From CAVQCJ01 sp963711005 (GTDB taxonomy: Bacteria; Actinomycetota; Actinomycetes; Prado026), in NCBI GenBank assembly GCA_963711005.1, contig CAVQCJ010000002.1:1860001-1924000 (forward strand): DNA of 64,000 nucleotides, in the 5' to 3' direction. The translations under genes and the position numbers were made by a program. Shown one piece after another: positions 9,105-17,002 of the stretch (positions are counted from its first letter, which is position 1; every line of letters starts with the position of its first letter). The notes beneath the pieces are model-generated. The model was not told the origin of the DNA, ran no database searches, and saw only the letters and a list, made by a program, of their open reading frames with translations.

Positions 9105-10183
9105 CCGGCCTCCGCCGCCGTGGCGTTCACGGCCTCGACGATCGTCTTGAGCTCGTCGCCGCTGAGGCTGGGGTGGATCGGCAGCGACAGGACCTCGCGC
9201 GCCGCGCGCTCGGTCTGCGGCAGGTCGAGCTCCAGCCCGAAGGACGGCAGCCGGTGGTTCGGGATCGGGTAGTACACGCCGCTGCCCACCCCGCGCGCGG
9301 CCAGCCGCTCCGCGAACGCGTCGCGGTCGCCGGGCACCCGGACCGTGTACTGGTGGTAGACGTGCGTGGCATCCGCCGCGACCGGCGGCACGACGACGCC
9401 TTCGAGACTGCTGTCCAGGAACCGCGCGTTCGCCTGCCGCTGCTCGGTCCAGCCGGCGAGCTTGCCGAGCTGCACGCGACCGATCGCGGCGTGCAGGTCG
9501 GTCATGCGGTTGTTGAAGCCGACGACCTCGTTCTCGTAGCGGCGCTCCATGCCCTGGTTGCGCAGCAGCCGGACCATGCGGGCCAGCTCGGCGTCCGCGG
9601 TGACGACCATGCCGCCCTCGCCGGACGTCATGTTCTTGGTCGGGTAGAAGCTGAACGCCGCGAACGTGCCGAACGTGCCGGCCGGCCGCTCGCCGAGGGC
9701 GGCCGCGTGCGCCTGCGCCGCGTCCTCGAAGATCGCCAGGCCGTGCCGCAGCGCGACCGCCTCCAGCTGCGCCATCGCGGCCGGGTGGCCGTACAGGTGC
9801 ACGGGCATGAAGCCGACCGTGCGCTCGGTGATCGCGGCCTCGACCGCGGCCGGGTCGAGGCCGAAGTACTCCGGCTCGATGTCCACGAACACCGGGGTCG
9901 CGCCGGTCAGGGCGACCGAGTTGGCGGTCGCGGCAAAGGTGAAGGACGGGACGATGACCTCGTCGCCGGGTCCGACGCCGGCCGCGAGCAGGCCCAGGTG
10001 CAGCGCCGACGTGCCGGAGTTCGTCGCGACGCAGTGCCGGCCGTCGACGAGCGCCGCGAACTCGGACTCGAATGCGGCGACCTCCGGCCCGGCGGCGAGC
10101 ATCCCGCTGCGCAGAACGCGGTCGACGGCTTCGCGCTCCTCGGCTCCGATGAGCGGTCGGGCGATCGGGATCGTGCCGGTCAT
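9101..10183 (-). CDS. DegT/DnrJ/EryC1 PLP aminotransferase (WbpE-like)
   Basis: 360 residues. Start ATG 10183, with GGAGG seven bases upstream; an upstream in-frame extension lacks this. Motifs: TNSGTSALHLGLLAAGVGPG for cofactor phosphate binding, FEDAAQAHAA, and the PLP lysine in FYPTKNMTSGEGGMV. Transfers an amino group from glutamate to a 3-keto or 4-keto UDP-sugar. With the adjacent 3-dehydrogenase and the WbpD-like acetyltransferase at 16286, the 3-position is the most likely site. First gene of a coupled minus-strand set (aminotransferase, dehydrogenase, membrane protein). Confidence 0.88.
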   Translation of the reverse strand: MTGTIPIARPLIGAEEREAVDRVLRSGMLAAGPEVAAFESEFAALVDGRHCVATNSGTSALHLGLLAAGVGPGDEVIVPSFTFAATANSVALTGATPVFVDIEPEYFGLDPAAVEAAITERTVGFMPVHLYGHPAAMAQLEAVALRHGLAIFEDAAQAHAAALGERPAGTFGTFAAFSFYPTKNMTSGEGGMVVTADAELARMVRLLRNQGMERRYENEVVGFNNRMTDLHAAIGRVQLGKLAGWTEQRQANARFLDSSLEGVVVPPVAADATHVYHQYTVRVPGDRDAFAERLAARGVGSGVYYPIPNHRLPSFGLELDLPQTERAAREVLSLPIHPSLSGDELKTIVEAVNATAAEAG

Positions 10184-10188
10184 GCGGG

Positions 10189-10233
10189 GCCTCCAGGGCG
10201 CTCGGCTGGCGCCTCCAGGGGGCGCTCGGCTGG
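10189..10233. repeat. Tandem duplication carrying the ribosome-binding site
   Basis: Two near-identical copies, 10189-10209 (21 bp) and 10211-10233 (23 bp), each ending in GCGCTCGGCTGG. On the minus strand each copy carries a GGAGG; only the one next to ATG 10183 is at a working distance. The array fills the 55-base gap between the glycosyltransferase stop and the aminotransferase start. Confidence 0.8.
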
Positions 10234-10238
10234 CCGCG

Positions 10239-11441
10239 TCATGGTACCGCCGCGCCGGGCCAGTCCCCGTCCGCGCGCATCGGCCGCCCGAGGAAGCCGG
10301 TGAGCACCTCGGCAGACCGGGTGCCGTCGTGCACGCGATGCGCGTACCGCCGGCCGGCATCCGCCACCAGCCGGAACGCCTCCCGGTCGGCGAGGATCCG
10401 CTCGAGCACCTCGACCAGGTCCTCGGGTTCCGCCTCGACGACCGGCAGCTCGCCCGAGACCCGGTCGCGCACCCGCTGCGCCACGTGCGCGACGACTACC
10501 CGCCCGGCGAACATGCCCTGCACCGCCATCACGCTGTAGAGCCCGAGCACGAACTGGTCGAGCACGACGTCCGCGTCGCGGACGACGGCCGGCATCCGGT
10601 CGGGCGGCACCCCCTCCAGCCGGCGGTACTCGATCCGGCCGCTGTCGGACATCTGCTGCAGCTGCGCGTCGATGAGGTCGCTGCCCTTGAGGAACGGGTT
10701 CGACGGCACGTGCACGACGACCGGTCGCGCGCGCTCCAGCACCGGCTCGTCGGTGACCCAGCGCGCGCCGTCCACGACCACGGGCAACCACTGGGCGCGC
10801 GGGGCGAAGTCCAGCAGGTCCGGGGTGGACACGAACGTCGGGCCGTCGTAGTCCAGCATGACCGCGGACAGCCGCTCGGACTGAGCCTGCAGGGCCCGCG
10901 TGGTCGGGTGCTCGGGGTCGAACGGCGAGCGCGGGTACAGCGCGCGGTGCTGAGCCGGCACCCGGATGTCGCTGCCGTGCGCGATCAGCCCGACCTGCAG
11001 GCCGGCGGACCGCAGCAGGTCGATCTCGCGCCGGCAGTCGTCGCCGTACAGCGGTCCCATCAGCGGGCGCATCGAGTCGATGAGCACGTGCGTGAACGAC
11101 GTCGTGATCCACCGCCGCTGCGCGAGCGACCACGGGTACGAGCGGTAGACGGGCAGCGGGACCGAGTAGTCGGCCTCGAAGTCGAGGGTGCCGCGGCGCA
11201 CCGCCATCACCGTCGCTCCGACGCCGTCCACGTGCTGCTCGGCCGCCCGCCCCCAGGCCCAGGCCTGGCCGGCGAAGTTGGCCGGGCCGACCAGCAGGCG
11301 GACGGGCGTGTCGGCGACCCGCGGCCGCGCCGGCTCGTCGGCGGGGGTCCCGCGGAACCGGCTCGACAGCCGCCACCAGCCGCGCCGCGCGGACCGTAGG
11401 GCGCCGACCACCGGCTGCGGCAGGTGCTCGCGGACGCCCAC
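10239..11441 (-). CDS. Glycosyltransferase, family 1/4-like
   Basis: About 400 residues if GTG 11441 is the start; other starts are possible because no clear ribosome site is visible. The region after residue 40 begins VRLLVGPANFAGQAWAWGRA. Later parts include GLIAHGSDIRVPAQH, VVVHVPSNPFLKGSDLI and a C-terminal GLYSVMAVQGMFAGRVVVAH, where a retaining GT-B enzyme would bind the nucleotide sugar. The frame-broken gene at the left edge shares its N-terminal part. Probably adds one sugar to the lipid-linked repeat in the cytosol. Divergent from a second glycosyltransferase. Confidence 0.68.
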   Translation of the reverse strand: MGVREHLPQPVVGALRSARRGWWRLSSRFRGTPADEPARPRVADTPVRLLVGPANFAGQAWAWGRAAEQHVDGVGATVMAVRRGTLDFEADYSVPLPVYRSYPWSLAQRRWITTSFTHVLIDSMRPLMGPLYGDDCRREIDLLRSAGLQVGLIAHGSDIRVPAQHRALYPRSPFDPEHPTTRALQAQSERLSAVMLDYDGPTFVSTPDLLDFAPRAQWLPVVVDGARWVTDEPVLERARPVVVHVPSNPFLKGSDLIDAQLQQMSDSGRIEYRRLEGVPPDRMPAVVRDADVVLDQFVLGLYSVMAVQGMFAGRVVVAHVAQRVRDRVSGELPVVEAEPEDLVEVLERILADREAFRLVADAGRRYAHRVHDGTRSAEVLTGFLGRPMRADGDWPGAAVP

Positions 11442-11474
11442 GGCGGGTAACCGTAGCCGGGGCGGCGCGGCGGC

Positions 11475-11480
11475 TACCCT
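11475..11480 (+). promoter_or_regulatory. -10 box TACCCT, leaderless layout
   Basis: TACCCT ends six bases before GTG 11487, so transcription would start at or within a base or two of the start codon. No Shine-Dalgarno sequence is present, which fits a leaderless mRNA. Confidence 0.6.
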
Positions 11481-11486
11481 CGCCCG

Positions 11487-12833
11487 GTGACCGCGCCGCG
11501 TGCCCCGCACCTGCTGCTGGTCGCGTGGGGGTTCCCGCCGGGACGCTCGGGCGGGGTCTACCGGGCCCTGGCCATGGCCAACGCCTTCGCCGCGGACGGC
11601 TGGGACGTGACCGTCCTCACCGCGCCACGGGAGGTGTTCGTGCGGTACACCGGCGTCGACGCCACCCTCGAGCAGCTGGTCGACCCCCGGGTCCGGGTCG
11701 TCCGGGTCCCGTTCCGCTGGGCCGGGCTGGAGACCGACCTGCGGCGGTACTCCTGGCTGCGGGTGCGCGCCCCGATCGTGTGGCGCCGCGTCCGGGCCCG
11801 GGTGGACCTGGTGCGCTTCCCGGAGAGCGGGTACGGCCCGTGGCGGCCGGCCCTGGAGGCGGCCGCGCTGCAGGTGCACGGCGAGCATCCGGTGGACCTG
11901 GTGCTGGCGACCGCCAACCCGCAGGTCGCGTTCACGGCCGCCTGGCGGCTGCACGAGGCGGCCGCGGTGCCGTACGTCCTGGACTACCGGGACGCCTGGC
12001 TGCTCGACGTGTTCACCGGCGAACGCCTGCACGGGCCGCGCAGCCGCGCCGCGGCCTGGGAGCGCCGGCTGGTCGGCGCGGCCGCGGAGGTGTGGTTCGT
12101 CAACGAGCCGATCCGGGCCTGGCACGCCGAGCTGTACCCGGCGGCGGCCGACCGGTTGCACGTCGTCGCGAACGGCTACGACGCCGGCTCCGGCGGCGCC
12201 GCGGCGGCCGGCAGCGCGGCCAGCGCCGCCCGGGCCGCGGACCCCGACCGCGCCCTGGTGTTCGGCTACATCGGCACGGTCACGCCCAAGGTGCCGCTGG
12301 CGCAGTTCCTGGCCGGCTGGCAGCTGGGCCGCGAGCTGAGTCCCGACCTGGCCACCGCGCAGGCTCGCCTGCACGGCTACCTCGGGTACTTCCACACCCC
12401 GCGGGCGGAGACGCTCGACCTGGTCGAGCGGGCGGCCGCCGGCGTCAGCTACGAGGGGCCGGTCGGCAAGTCGGTGGCCGCCTCGGTGTACTCCGGCTTC
12501 GACGTGCTGCTGCTGCTGCTCGGCGCCGGCCGGTACGTCACCTCAGGCAAGGTCTACGAGTACCTCGCGACCGGGCTGCCGATCGTCTCCGTGCACGATC
12601 CCGGGAACGCCGTGTCGGACGTGCTGGCCGGCTACCCGCTGTGGTTCCCGGCGGCGGACCTGTCGGCTCCCGCGATCGCGGCCGCGCTGGCCGAGGCCGC
12701 GGTAGCAGCCCGCAAGGCTGACCCGCAGCTGCACGCGGCCGCGCTCGAGTTCGCCGAGGGGTTCAGCCGCGACCGCCAGCTGGCGCCGCGGGTGGCCGTG
12801 CTGCGGGGCGTTGTCGGGGGAGCCCGGTCGTGA
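11487..12833 (+). CDS. GT4-like glycosyltransferase
   Basis: 448 residues from GTG 11487 (chosen for the leaderless -10 box). GT-B fold: the N-terminal domain opens with LLLVAWGFPPGRSGGVYRAL, and YVLDYRDAWLLDVFTGERL follows. The linker reads VFGYIGTVTPKVPLAQFL. The C-terminal nucleotide-sugar site is SGKVYEYLATGLPIVSVHD, with the expected acidic residue and glycine loop. Homologue of the broken gene at 1484-2826. An Ala/Gly-rich stretch around residues 232-250 looks like a flexible insert. It likely extends the glycan chain of this locus. The next gene overlaps its stop by GTGA. Confidence 0.82.
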   Translation: MTAPRAPHLLLVAWGFPPGRSGGVYRALAMANAFAADGWDVTVLTAPREVFVRYTGVDATLEQLVDPRVRVVRVPFRWAGLETDLRRYSWLRVRAPIVWRRVRARVDLVRFPESGYGPWRPALEAAALQVHGEHPVDLVLATANPQVAFTAAWRLHEAAAVPYVLDYRDAWLLDVFTGERLHGPRSRAAAWERRLVGAAAEVWFVNEPIRAWHAELYPAAADRLHVVANGYDAGSGGAAAAGSAASAARAADPDRALVFGYIGTVTPKVPLAQFLAGWQLGRELSPDLATAQARLHGYLGYFHTPRAETLDLVERAAAGVSYEGPVGKSVAASVYSGFDVLLLLLGAGRYVTSGKVYEYLATGLPIVSVHDPGNAVSDVLAGYPLWFPAADLSAPAIAAALAEAAVAARKADPQLHAAALEFAEGFSRDRQLAPRVAVLRGVVGGARS

Positions 12834-13297
12834 TCGTCGTCCTGTTCAGCGCCGGCCGGCGGGCCCAGCCGTCCCGCACCGTGCAGGCGATCGCCGCACT
12901 GTCGGCGGCCGTGGTGCCCGGGGGCGAGGAGTTCGTGCTGGTCAGCTGGCACCCGCCGCGCGAGGAGCTGGCGGCGGTCGTCGGCGAGGTCGTCGTCCTC
13001 GGCCCGGCCGGGACCCCGCCGCAGTCGCCCACCGGGCAGGCGTCGCTGCCGGCCAAGATCGTCGGGCGGCTGCGGGACCCGGGCCGGATGTGGCGGGCGG
13101 CGCGGCGGGACGAGCGAGTCGGCCGTGCCACCGGATCGGCCGGGATGCTGGTGGCGTTGGACACACCCGCGACACTGACCGCGTGGCGGTTCTCCGGGCG
13201 CAACACGCGGGCCGAGGCGGTCCTCGGGTTCGACGCGGCGGGTGCGCTGCTCGTCGACGGGCGCGATGTGTCGGGCGGGTCGGCTCAGGTCCGGTAA
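12830..13297 (+). CDS. Hypothetical protein, 155 residues
   Basis: Not recognised. GTG 12830 overlaps the previous stop (GTGA), so it is translated with the glycosyltransferase. It starts with a hydrophobic beta-type strand (IVVLFSAGRRAQPS). It has VVLGPAGTPPQSP and, near the end, GMLVALDTPATLTAWRF and AGALLVDGRDVSG. No membrane segment or cysteine cluster. Probably a small alpha/beta accessory protein of the polysaccharide locus. Confidence 0.6.
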   Translation: MIVVLFSAGRRAQPSRTVQAIAALSAAVVPGGEEFVLVSWHPPREELAAVVGEVVVLGPAGTPPQSPTGQASLPAKIVGRLRDPGRMWRAARRDERVGRATGSAGMLVALDTPATLTAWRFSGRNTRAEAVLGFDAAGALLVDGRDVSGGSAQVR

Positions 13298-13300
13298 AGT
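13295..13300 (+). promoter_or_regulatory. -10-like TAAAGT ahead of the ABC exporter
   Basis: TAAAGT overlaps the stop codon of the preceding gene. Initiation here would give a leader of about 115 bases before GTG 13422, containing a short direct repeat (CATGGTGGG twice). No clear -35 is visible. Tentative. Confidence 0.35.
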
Positions 13301-13421
13301 CTGGGCCCTCCCTGAGACGTACGGACGCGGCGGACATGGTGGGCATGGTGGGCACGACGCCGGCGCGCACCGCAGGGCGCCCCAGGACCAGGGCACGTCG
13401 AGCCATCGAGGGAGCGGCACT

Positions 13422-14354
13422 GTGAGCTCAGCCGGGACGAAGGCTCCGGCGCCGGGCCCGAACACCTACGGCGACCGGATCCACGTCTACGAGCCGCACC
13501 GGGCGAGCCTGCCGCCGCTGCGGCCGTACCTGCAGGAGTTCTGGAACCGCCGACGCTTCGCGTACGAGCTGTCCAGGGCCACGCAGAAGGCGAACCACTT
13601 CGACAGCCCGCTCGGCGCGCTGTGGCTCGTGCTCAACCCGATGCTGCTGGGGTTCGTCTACTTCCTGCTGATCTCCGTGCTCAGCGGCGGCGTCGGCGAC
13701 TGGATGGCCAACCTCGGCCGGATCCTGGTCGGGATCTTCACCTGGTACTACGCCTCGAACTCGATGAACCTGGGCTCGGCGTCCATCACCGCTGGCGGCC
13801 GGCTGATCCTCAACCAGGCGTTCCCGCGGGCCCTGCTGCCGCTGTCGTCGGTGATCTCGGCCGCGCTGATGTACCTCCCGACGATCCCGGTCTACATCGT
13901 CTACTACCTGATCGCGTCGCAGTTCGACACCTACGAGAAGACGAAGCCCGGCATGCCGCCGGCCCATCACCTGCCGGGCCTGGACAACCCCGCACTGCTG
14001 TGGGTGCCGCTGCTGCTGGTGATCCTCACGATCGAGTGCCTCGGGCTCGCGATGATCTTCGCGACGATGACCGTGTACTTCCGCGACACCAACAAGTTCC
14101 TGGGCTACTTCCTGCGGATCTGGCTGTACCTCACGCCGGTGCTCTACGACATGTCCAAGCTCGAGGACCACAAGCTGGTGCTCTATCTCAACCCGCTCGG
14201 CCCGGTCATCGGCTCGATCACACGGTGCTGGGTGGACGGCATCCCACCAGGGCGCAACCTGATGCTGGCGGCCACGGCCTGGGCCTTGGTCGCGCTGTTC
14301 TTCGGCGCGTACATCTTCATCTCTCGGGAGCGCGACTTTGCTGTCCGCATCTGA
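13422..14354 (+). CDS. ABC-2 type polysaccharide exporter permease (TagG/Wzm-like)
   Basis: 310 residues from GTG 13422, preceded by GGGAG. A cytosolic N-terminus of about 65 residues is followed by six hydrophobic segments. LGALWLVLNPMLLGFVYFLL is the classic entry helix of polysaccharide permeases (LGxLWxxLxP), and MTVYFRDTNKFLGYFLRIWL is the conserved cytoplasmic loop before the last helices. Forms the membrane channel that exports an undecaprenyl-linked glycan. The ATPase gene overlaps its 3' end. Confidence 0.88.
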   Translation: MSSAGTKAPAPGPNTYGDRIHVYEPHRASLPPLRPYLQEFWNRRRFAYELSRATQKANHFDSPLGALWLVLNPMLLGFVYFLLISVLSGGVGDWMANLGRILVGIFTWYYASNSMNLGSASITAGGRLILNQAFPRALLPLSSVISAALMYLPTIPVYIVYYLIASQFDTYEKTKPGMPPAHHLPGLDNPALLWVPLLLVILTIECLGLAMIFATMTVYFRDTNKFLGYFLRIWLYLTPVLYDMSKLEDHKLVLYLNPLGPVIGSITRCWVDGIPPGRNLMLAATAWALVALFFGAYIFISRERDFAVRI

Positions 14355-15147
14355 GCCGCTGATCCCGGACGACGTCTCGATCCGGGTCGAAGACGTCTGG
14401 ATCCGTTACCGCACGGCGTTCGAGGCGAACCCGACGCTGCGCGGGGCGTTCATGCGCGCCGGTCGCAAGGAGGGCCGCAAGCGCCAGATCCGCGTCATCG
14501 AGGCGATCAAGGACGTCAGCTTCGACGTCCCCAACGGCTCCGTCCTGGGGATCCTGGGCGCGAACGGCGCCGGCAAGTCCACCCTCATGCGGGCGATGGC
14601 CGGGATCCTGGCGCCGAGCGAAGGCCGGATCATCGTCAACGGACGGGTCAGCACGCTGCTGGCGCTCGGGGTCGGCTTCAACCCGTCCCTGTCCGGCCGG
14701 GAGAACGTCGTGCTCGGCGGGCTGGCCGCCGGGCTCACCGTCGACCAGGTCGAGGCGAAGTACGAGGAGATCGCTGCGTTCGCCGCCCTCGACGACGGCT
14801 TCATCGACATGCCCATGCGCACGTACTCCTCCGGGATGTACGGCCGGCTGGCGTTCGCCGTCTCGGTCAACATGGACCCCGACATCCTCCTCGTCGACGA
14901 GGCGCTGTCGACCGGGGACGCGGCGTTCAAAGAGAAGTCGATGGCGAAGATGAAGGAGCTCGTCGCGGAGGCGCGGACGATCGTCATCGTGAGCCACGCG
15001 CTCGCGACCATCGAGGAGCTGTGCAGCCAGGCCGTATGGCTGCACAAGGGCGCGCTGCTCGAGTCCGGCGAGCCGACGCAGGTGATCGCGGCCTACCGCA
15101 AGTTCCTGCACGTGGGCGAGAGCGCGATCACCCTCGAGGACGTCTGA
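14338..15147 (+). CDS. ABC exporter ATPase (TagH/Wzt-like)
   Basis: 269 residues from TTG 14338, which overlaps the permease end by 17 bases. Walker A GANGAGKST near residue 77, signature YSSGMYGRL near 163, Walker B ILLVDEA near 184, H-loop IVIVSHA near 221. The N-terminal YRTAFEANPTLRGAFMRAGR precedes the core, as in teichoic-acid and O-antigen ATPases. There is no carbohydrate-binding C-terminal domain, so export is probably not gated by a terminal sugar cap. Powers the permease in front of it. A start downstream of TTG cannot be excluded. Confidence 0.9.
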   Translation: MLSASEPLIPDDVSIRVEDVWIRYRTAFEANPTLRGAFMRAGRKEGRKRQIRVIEAIKDVSFDVPNGSVLGILGANGAGKSTLMRAMAGILAPSEGRIIVNGRVSTLLALGVGFNPSLSGRENVVLGGLAAGLTVDQVEAKYEEIAAFAALDDGFIDMPMRTYSSGMYGRLAFAVSVNMDPDILLVDEALSTGDAAFKEKSMAKMKELVAEARTIVIVSHALATIEELCSQAVWLHKGALLESGEPTQVIAAYRKFLHVGESAITLEDV

Positions 15148-15151
15148 CCCG

Positions 15152-16267
15152 GTGACCGCCGGCACGCAGGCGACGGCCCGTCCGCAGGTGAGCGTGCTGT
15201 CCACCGGGCACGACGTCGCCGACGCGCGGCTGCACCGGATCTGCGCGGCCCTGCTCCGTCGCGGCCTGACCGTCGAGGTGGTCGGCCTGGGCACCGCCGG
15301 TGCCGGCCCGCCCGGCACGCAGGTGCACGCGATGGGGACCCGTCCGGGCCCGGTGCGCCGGATGGGCCGCGCGCTCGCGCTGCCGTTGCGATCCCGTGGC
15401 TCGGTGGTGCTGACGCTCGACCCGGACCTGGTCCCGGCCGCGGTGCTGCGCCGGTTGCTGCGGCGCGGGGCCACCGTGGTGGACGTGCACGAGGACTACG
15501 CCGCGCTGCTGCGCGACCGGGACTGGGCCCACGGCGTGGTCGGGGCGGGCGCCCGGGTCGTGGCCGCCGGCAGCAGCTCGCTGGCCCGGCACGCCGACGT
15601 CACCGTGGTCGCCGACGAGCACCTGCCCCCGCAGCAGGCCCACCGACGGGTCGTCGTGCGCAACCTCCCGGACCTTTCGGTGCTGCCGGCGCCCGGTGCG
15701 AGGGAAACGCGGCCGCGGGCGCTGTACGTCGGCGACGTGCGTCGTTCGCGCGGCCTGCAGACGATGATCGAGGCGATCGAGGCGGCGCCGGAGTGGAGCC
15801 TGGACGTGGTCGGCCCGGTCGCCGCGGCGGACACCGGCTGGCTCTCCGACTGGTCGCGGCGGTCGCCGGCGGCCGACCGGGTCCGCATGCACGGCCGGCT
15901 CGGCCCCGAGCGCTCCTGGGCGCTCGCCGACGGCGCCTGGGCCGGGCTGGTGCTGCTGGCCGACACCCCCGCGTTCGCCGGCGCCCTGCCGACCAAGGTG
16001 TACGAGTACCTGGCCTGCGGGCTGGCCGTGCTGGCCACCCCGCTGCCGCGCACCGCCGAGCTGCTCACGGGCAGCGGCGCCGGTCTGGTGGCGGCCGACT
16101 CGGCCGAGGCCGCCGCGGCGCTGAACGCGTGGTCGGCCGACCCGGCTGCGCTGGAACGCTGCCGGGCGGCCGCGCGGTCCTGGGCTGCCGAGCACCTGGC
16201 GGCCGGGTCGCCGTACGACGAGCTCGCCGACGTGGTCGCCGGGCTGCTTCCCGCGGCGACCGGCTGA
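15152..16267 (+). CDS. Glycosyltransferase, GT4-like
   Basis: 371 residues from GTG 15152, five bases after the ATPase stop. GT-B features: N-terminal VSVLSTGHDVADARLHRICA, middle VVDVHEDYAALLRDR, then ALYVGDVRRSRGLQTMIEAI at the domain boundary. The donor-binding segment is LPTKVYEYLACGLAVLATPL. Related in layout to family-4 sugar transferases that build lipid-linked repeats. In the same transcription direction as the exporter and the acetyltransferase. Confidence 0.82.
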   Translation: MTAGTQATARPQVSVLSTGHDVADARLHRICAALLRRGLTVEVVGLGTAGAGPPGTQVHAMGTRPGPVRRMGRALALPLRSRGSVVLTLDPDLVPAAVLRRLLRRGATVVDVHEDYAALLRDRDWAHGVVGAGARVVAAGSSSLARHADVTVVADEHLPPQQAHRRVVVRNLPDLSVLPAPGARETRPRALYVGDVRRSRGLQTMIEAIEAAPEWSLDVVGPVAAADTGWLSDWSRRSPAADRVRMHGRLGPERSWALADGAWAGLVLLADTPAFAGALPTKVYEYLACGLAVLATPLPRTAELLTGSGAGLVAADSAEAAAALNAWSADPAALERCRAAARSWAAEHLAAGSPYDELADVVAGLLPAATG

Positions 16268-16285
16268 CGGAAGGATGGCGGAAGG

Positions 16286-16891
16286 ATGACGGACGTGGCA
16301 GGACGCGTACACCCCTCGGCCGACGTCGACGAGCGGGCCGGGATCGGCGAGGGCACCTCCGTGTGGCACCTCGCCCAGGTCCGCGAGGGCGCGGTGCTGG
16401 GCGCCGAGTGCGTGATCGGCCGTGGGGCGTACATCGGCCCCGGGGTGCGGATGGGCGACCGCTGCAAGGTGCAGAACTACGCGCTGGTCTACGAGCCGGC
16501 GGTGCTCGAGGACGGGGTGTTCGTCGGTCCTGCGGTCGTCTTCACGAACGACCACTTCCCGCGGGCGGTCGCCCCGGACGGCTCGCTCAAGACCGCCGAC
16601 GACTGGGACCCGGTCGGCGTCACCGTGCGCACCGGCGCCTCGATCGGCGCCCGCGCGGTCTGCGTCGCGCCGGTCACCGTCGGCCGCTGGGCACTGGTCG
16701 CGGCCGGCTCGGTCGTGGTGAAGGACGTGCCGGACTTCGCGCTGGTGGCGGGCGTGCCGGCGCGGTTCGTACGCTGGGTGGGTCGCGCCGGCGTGCCGCT
16801 GGCGGCGGACGGGCCCGGGCGCTGGCGCTGCCCGCAGACCGGCGCGACGTACACCGAGACCGACGGCACCCTCAGCGAGGACGAGGCCTGA
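16286..16891 (+). CDS. Left-handed beta-helix N-acetyltransferase (WbpD/WlbB-like)
   Basis: 201 residues from ATG 16286, with GGAAGGAT just upstream. The hexapeptide-repeat core runs from about residue 15 to 150. Segments such as SVWHLAQVREGAVLGAECVI, VQNYALVYEPAVLEDGVFVG and FTNDHFPRA are very close to what I know of WbpD and WlbB. Those enzymes acetylate the 3-amino group of UDP-2-acetamido-3-amino-glucuronate using acetyl-CoA. The C-terminal ~30 residues (PGRWRCPQTGATYTE) look like a small add-on. Its presence strongly supports a diacetamido sugar product. Confidence 0.88.
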   Translation: MTDVAGRVHPSADVDERAGIGEGTSVWHLAQVREGAVLGAECVIGRGAYIGPGVRMGDRCKVQNYALVYEPAVLEDGVFVGPAVVFTNDHFPRAVAPDGSLKTADDWDPVGVTVRTGASIGARAVCVAPVTVGRWALVAAGSVVVKDVPDFALVAGVPARFVRWVGRAGVPLAADGPGRWRCPQTGATYTETDGTLSEDEA

Positions 16892-17002
16892 CCGACCGCT
16901 GACGTGCACCGGGCCGAGCCGGGCGGCCGTGCCAGCCGAAGGCCGGGCGAGGCCACCCGAGGTCAGCCGGCCGCGGCGTACAGGCCACGACGCAGCCACG
17001 GC

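Noticed and set aside
16892..17002. Terminator hairpin between the acetyltransferase and LCP genes
   Set aside because: Several GGCC-rich inverted pairs exist, but none is longer than chance in sequence of this composition.
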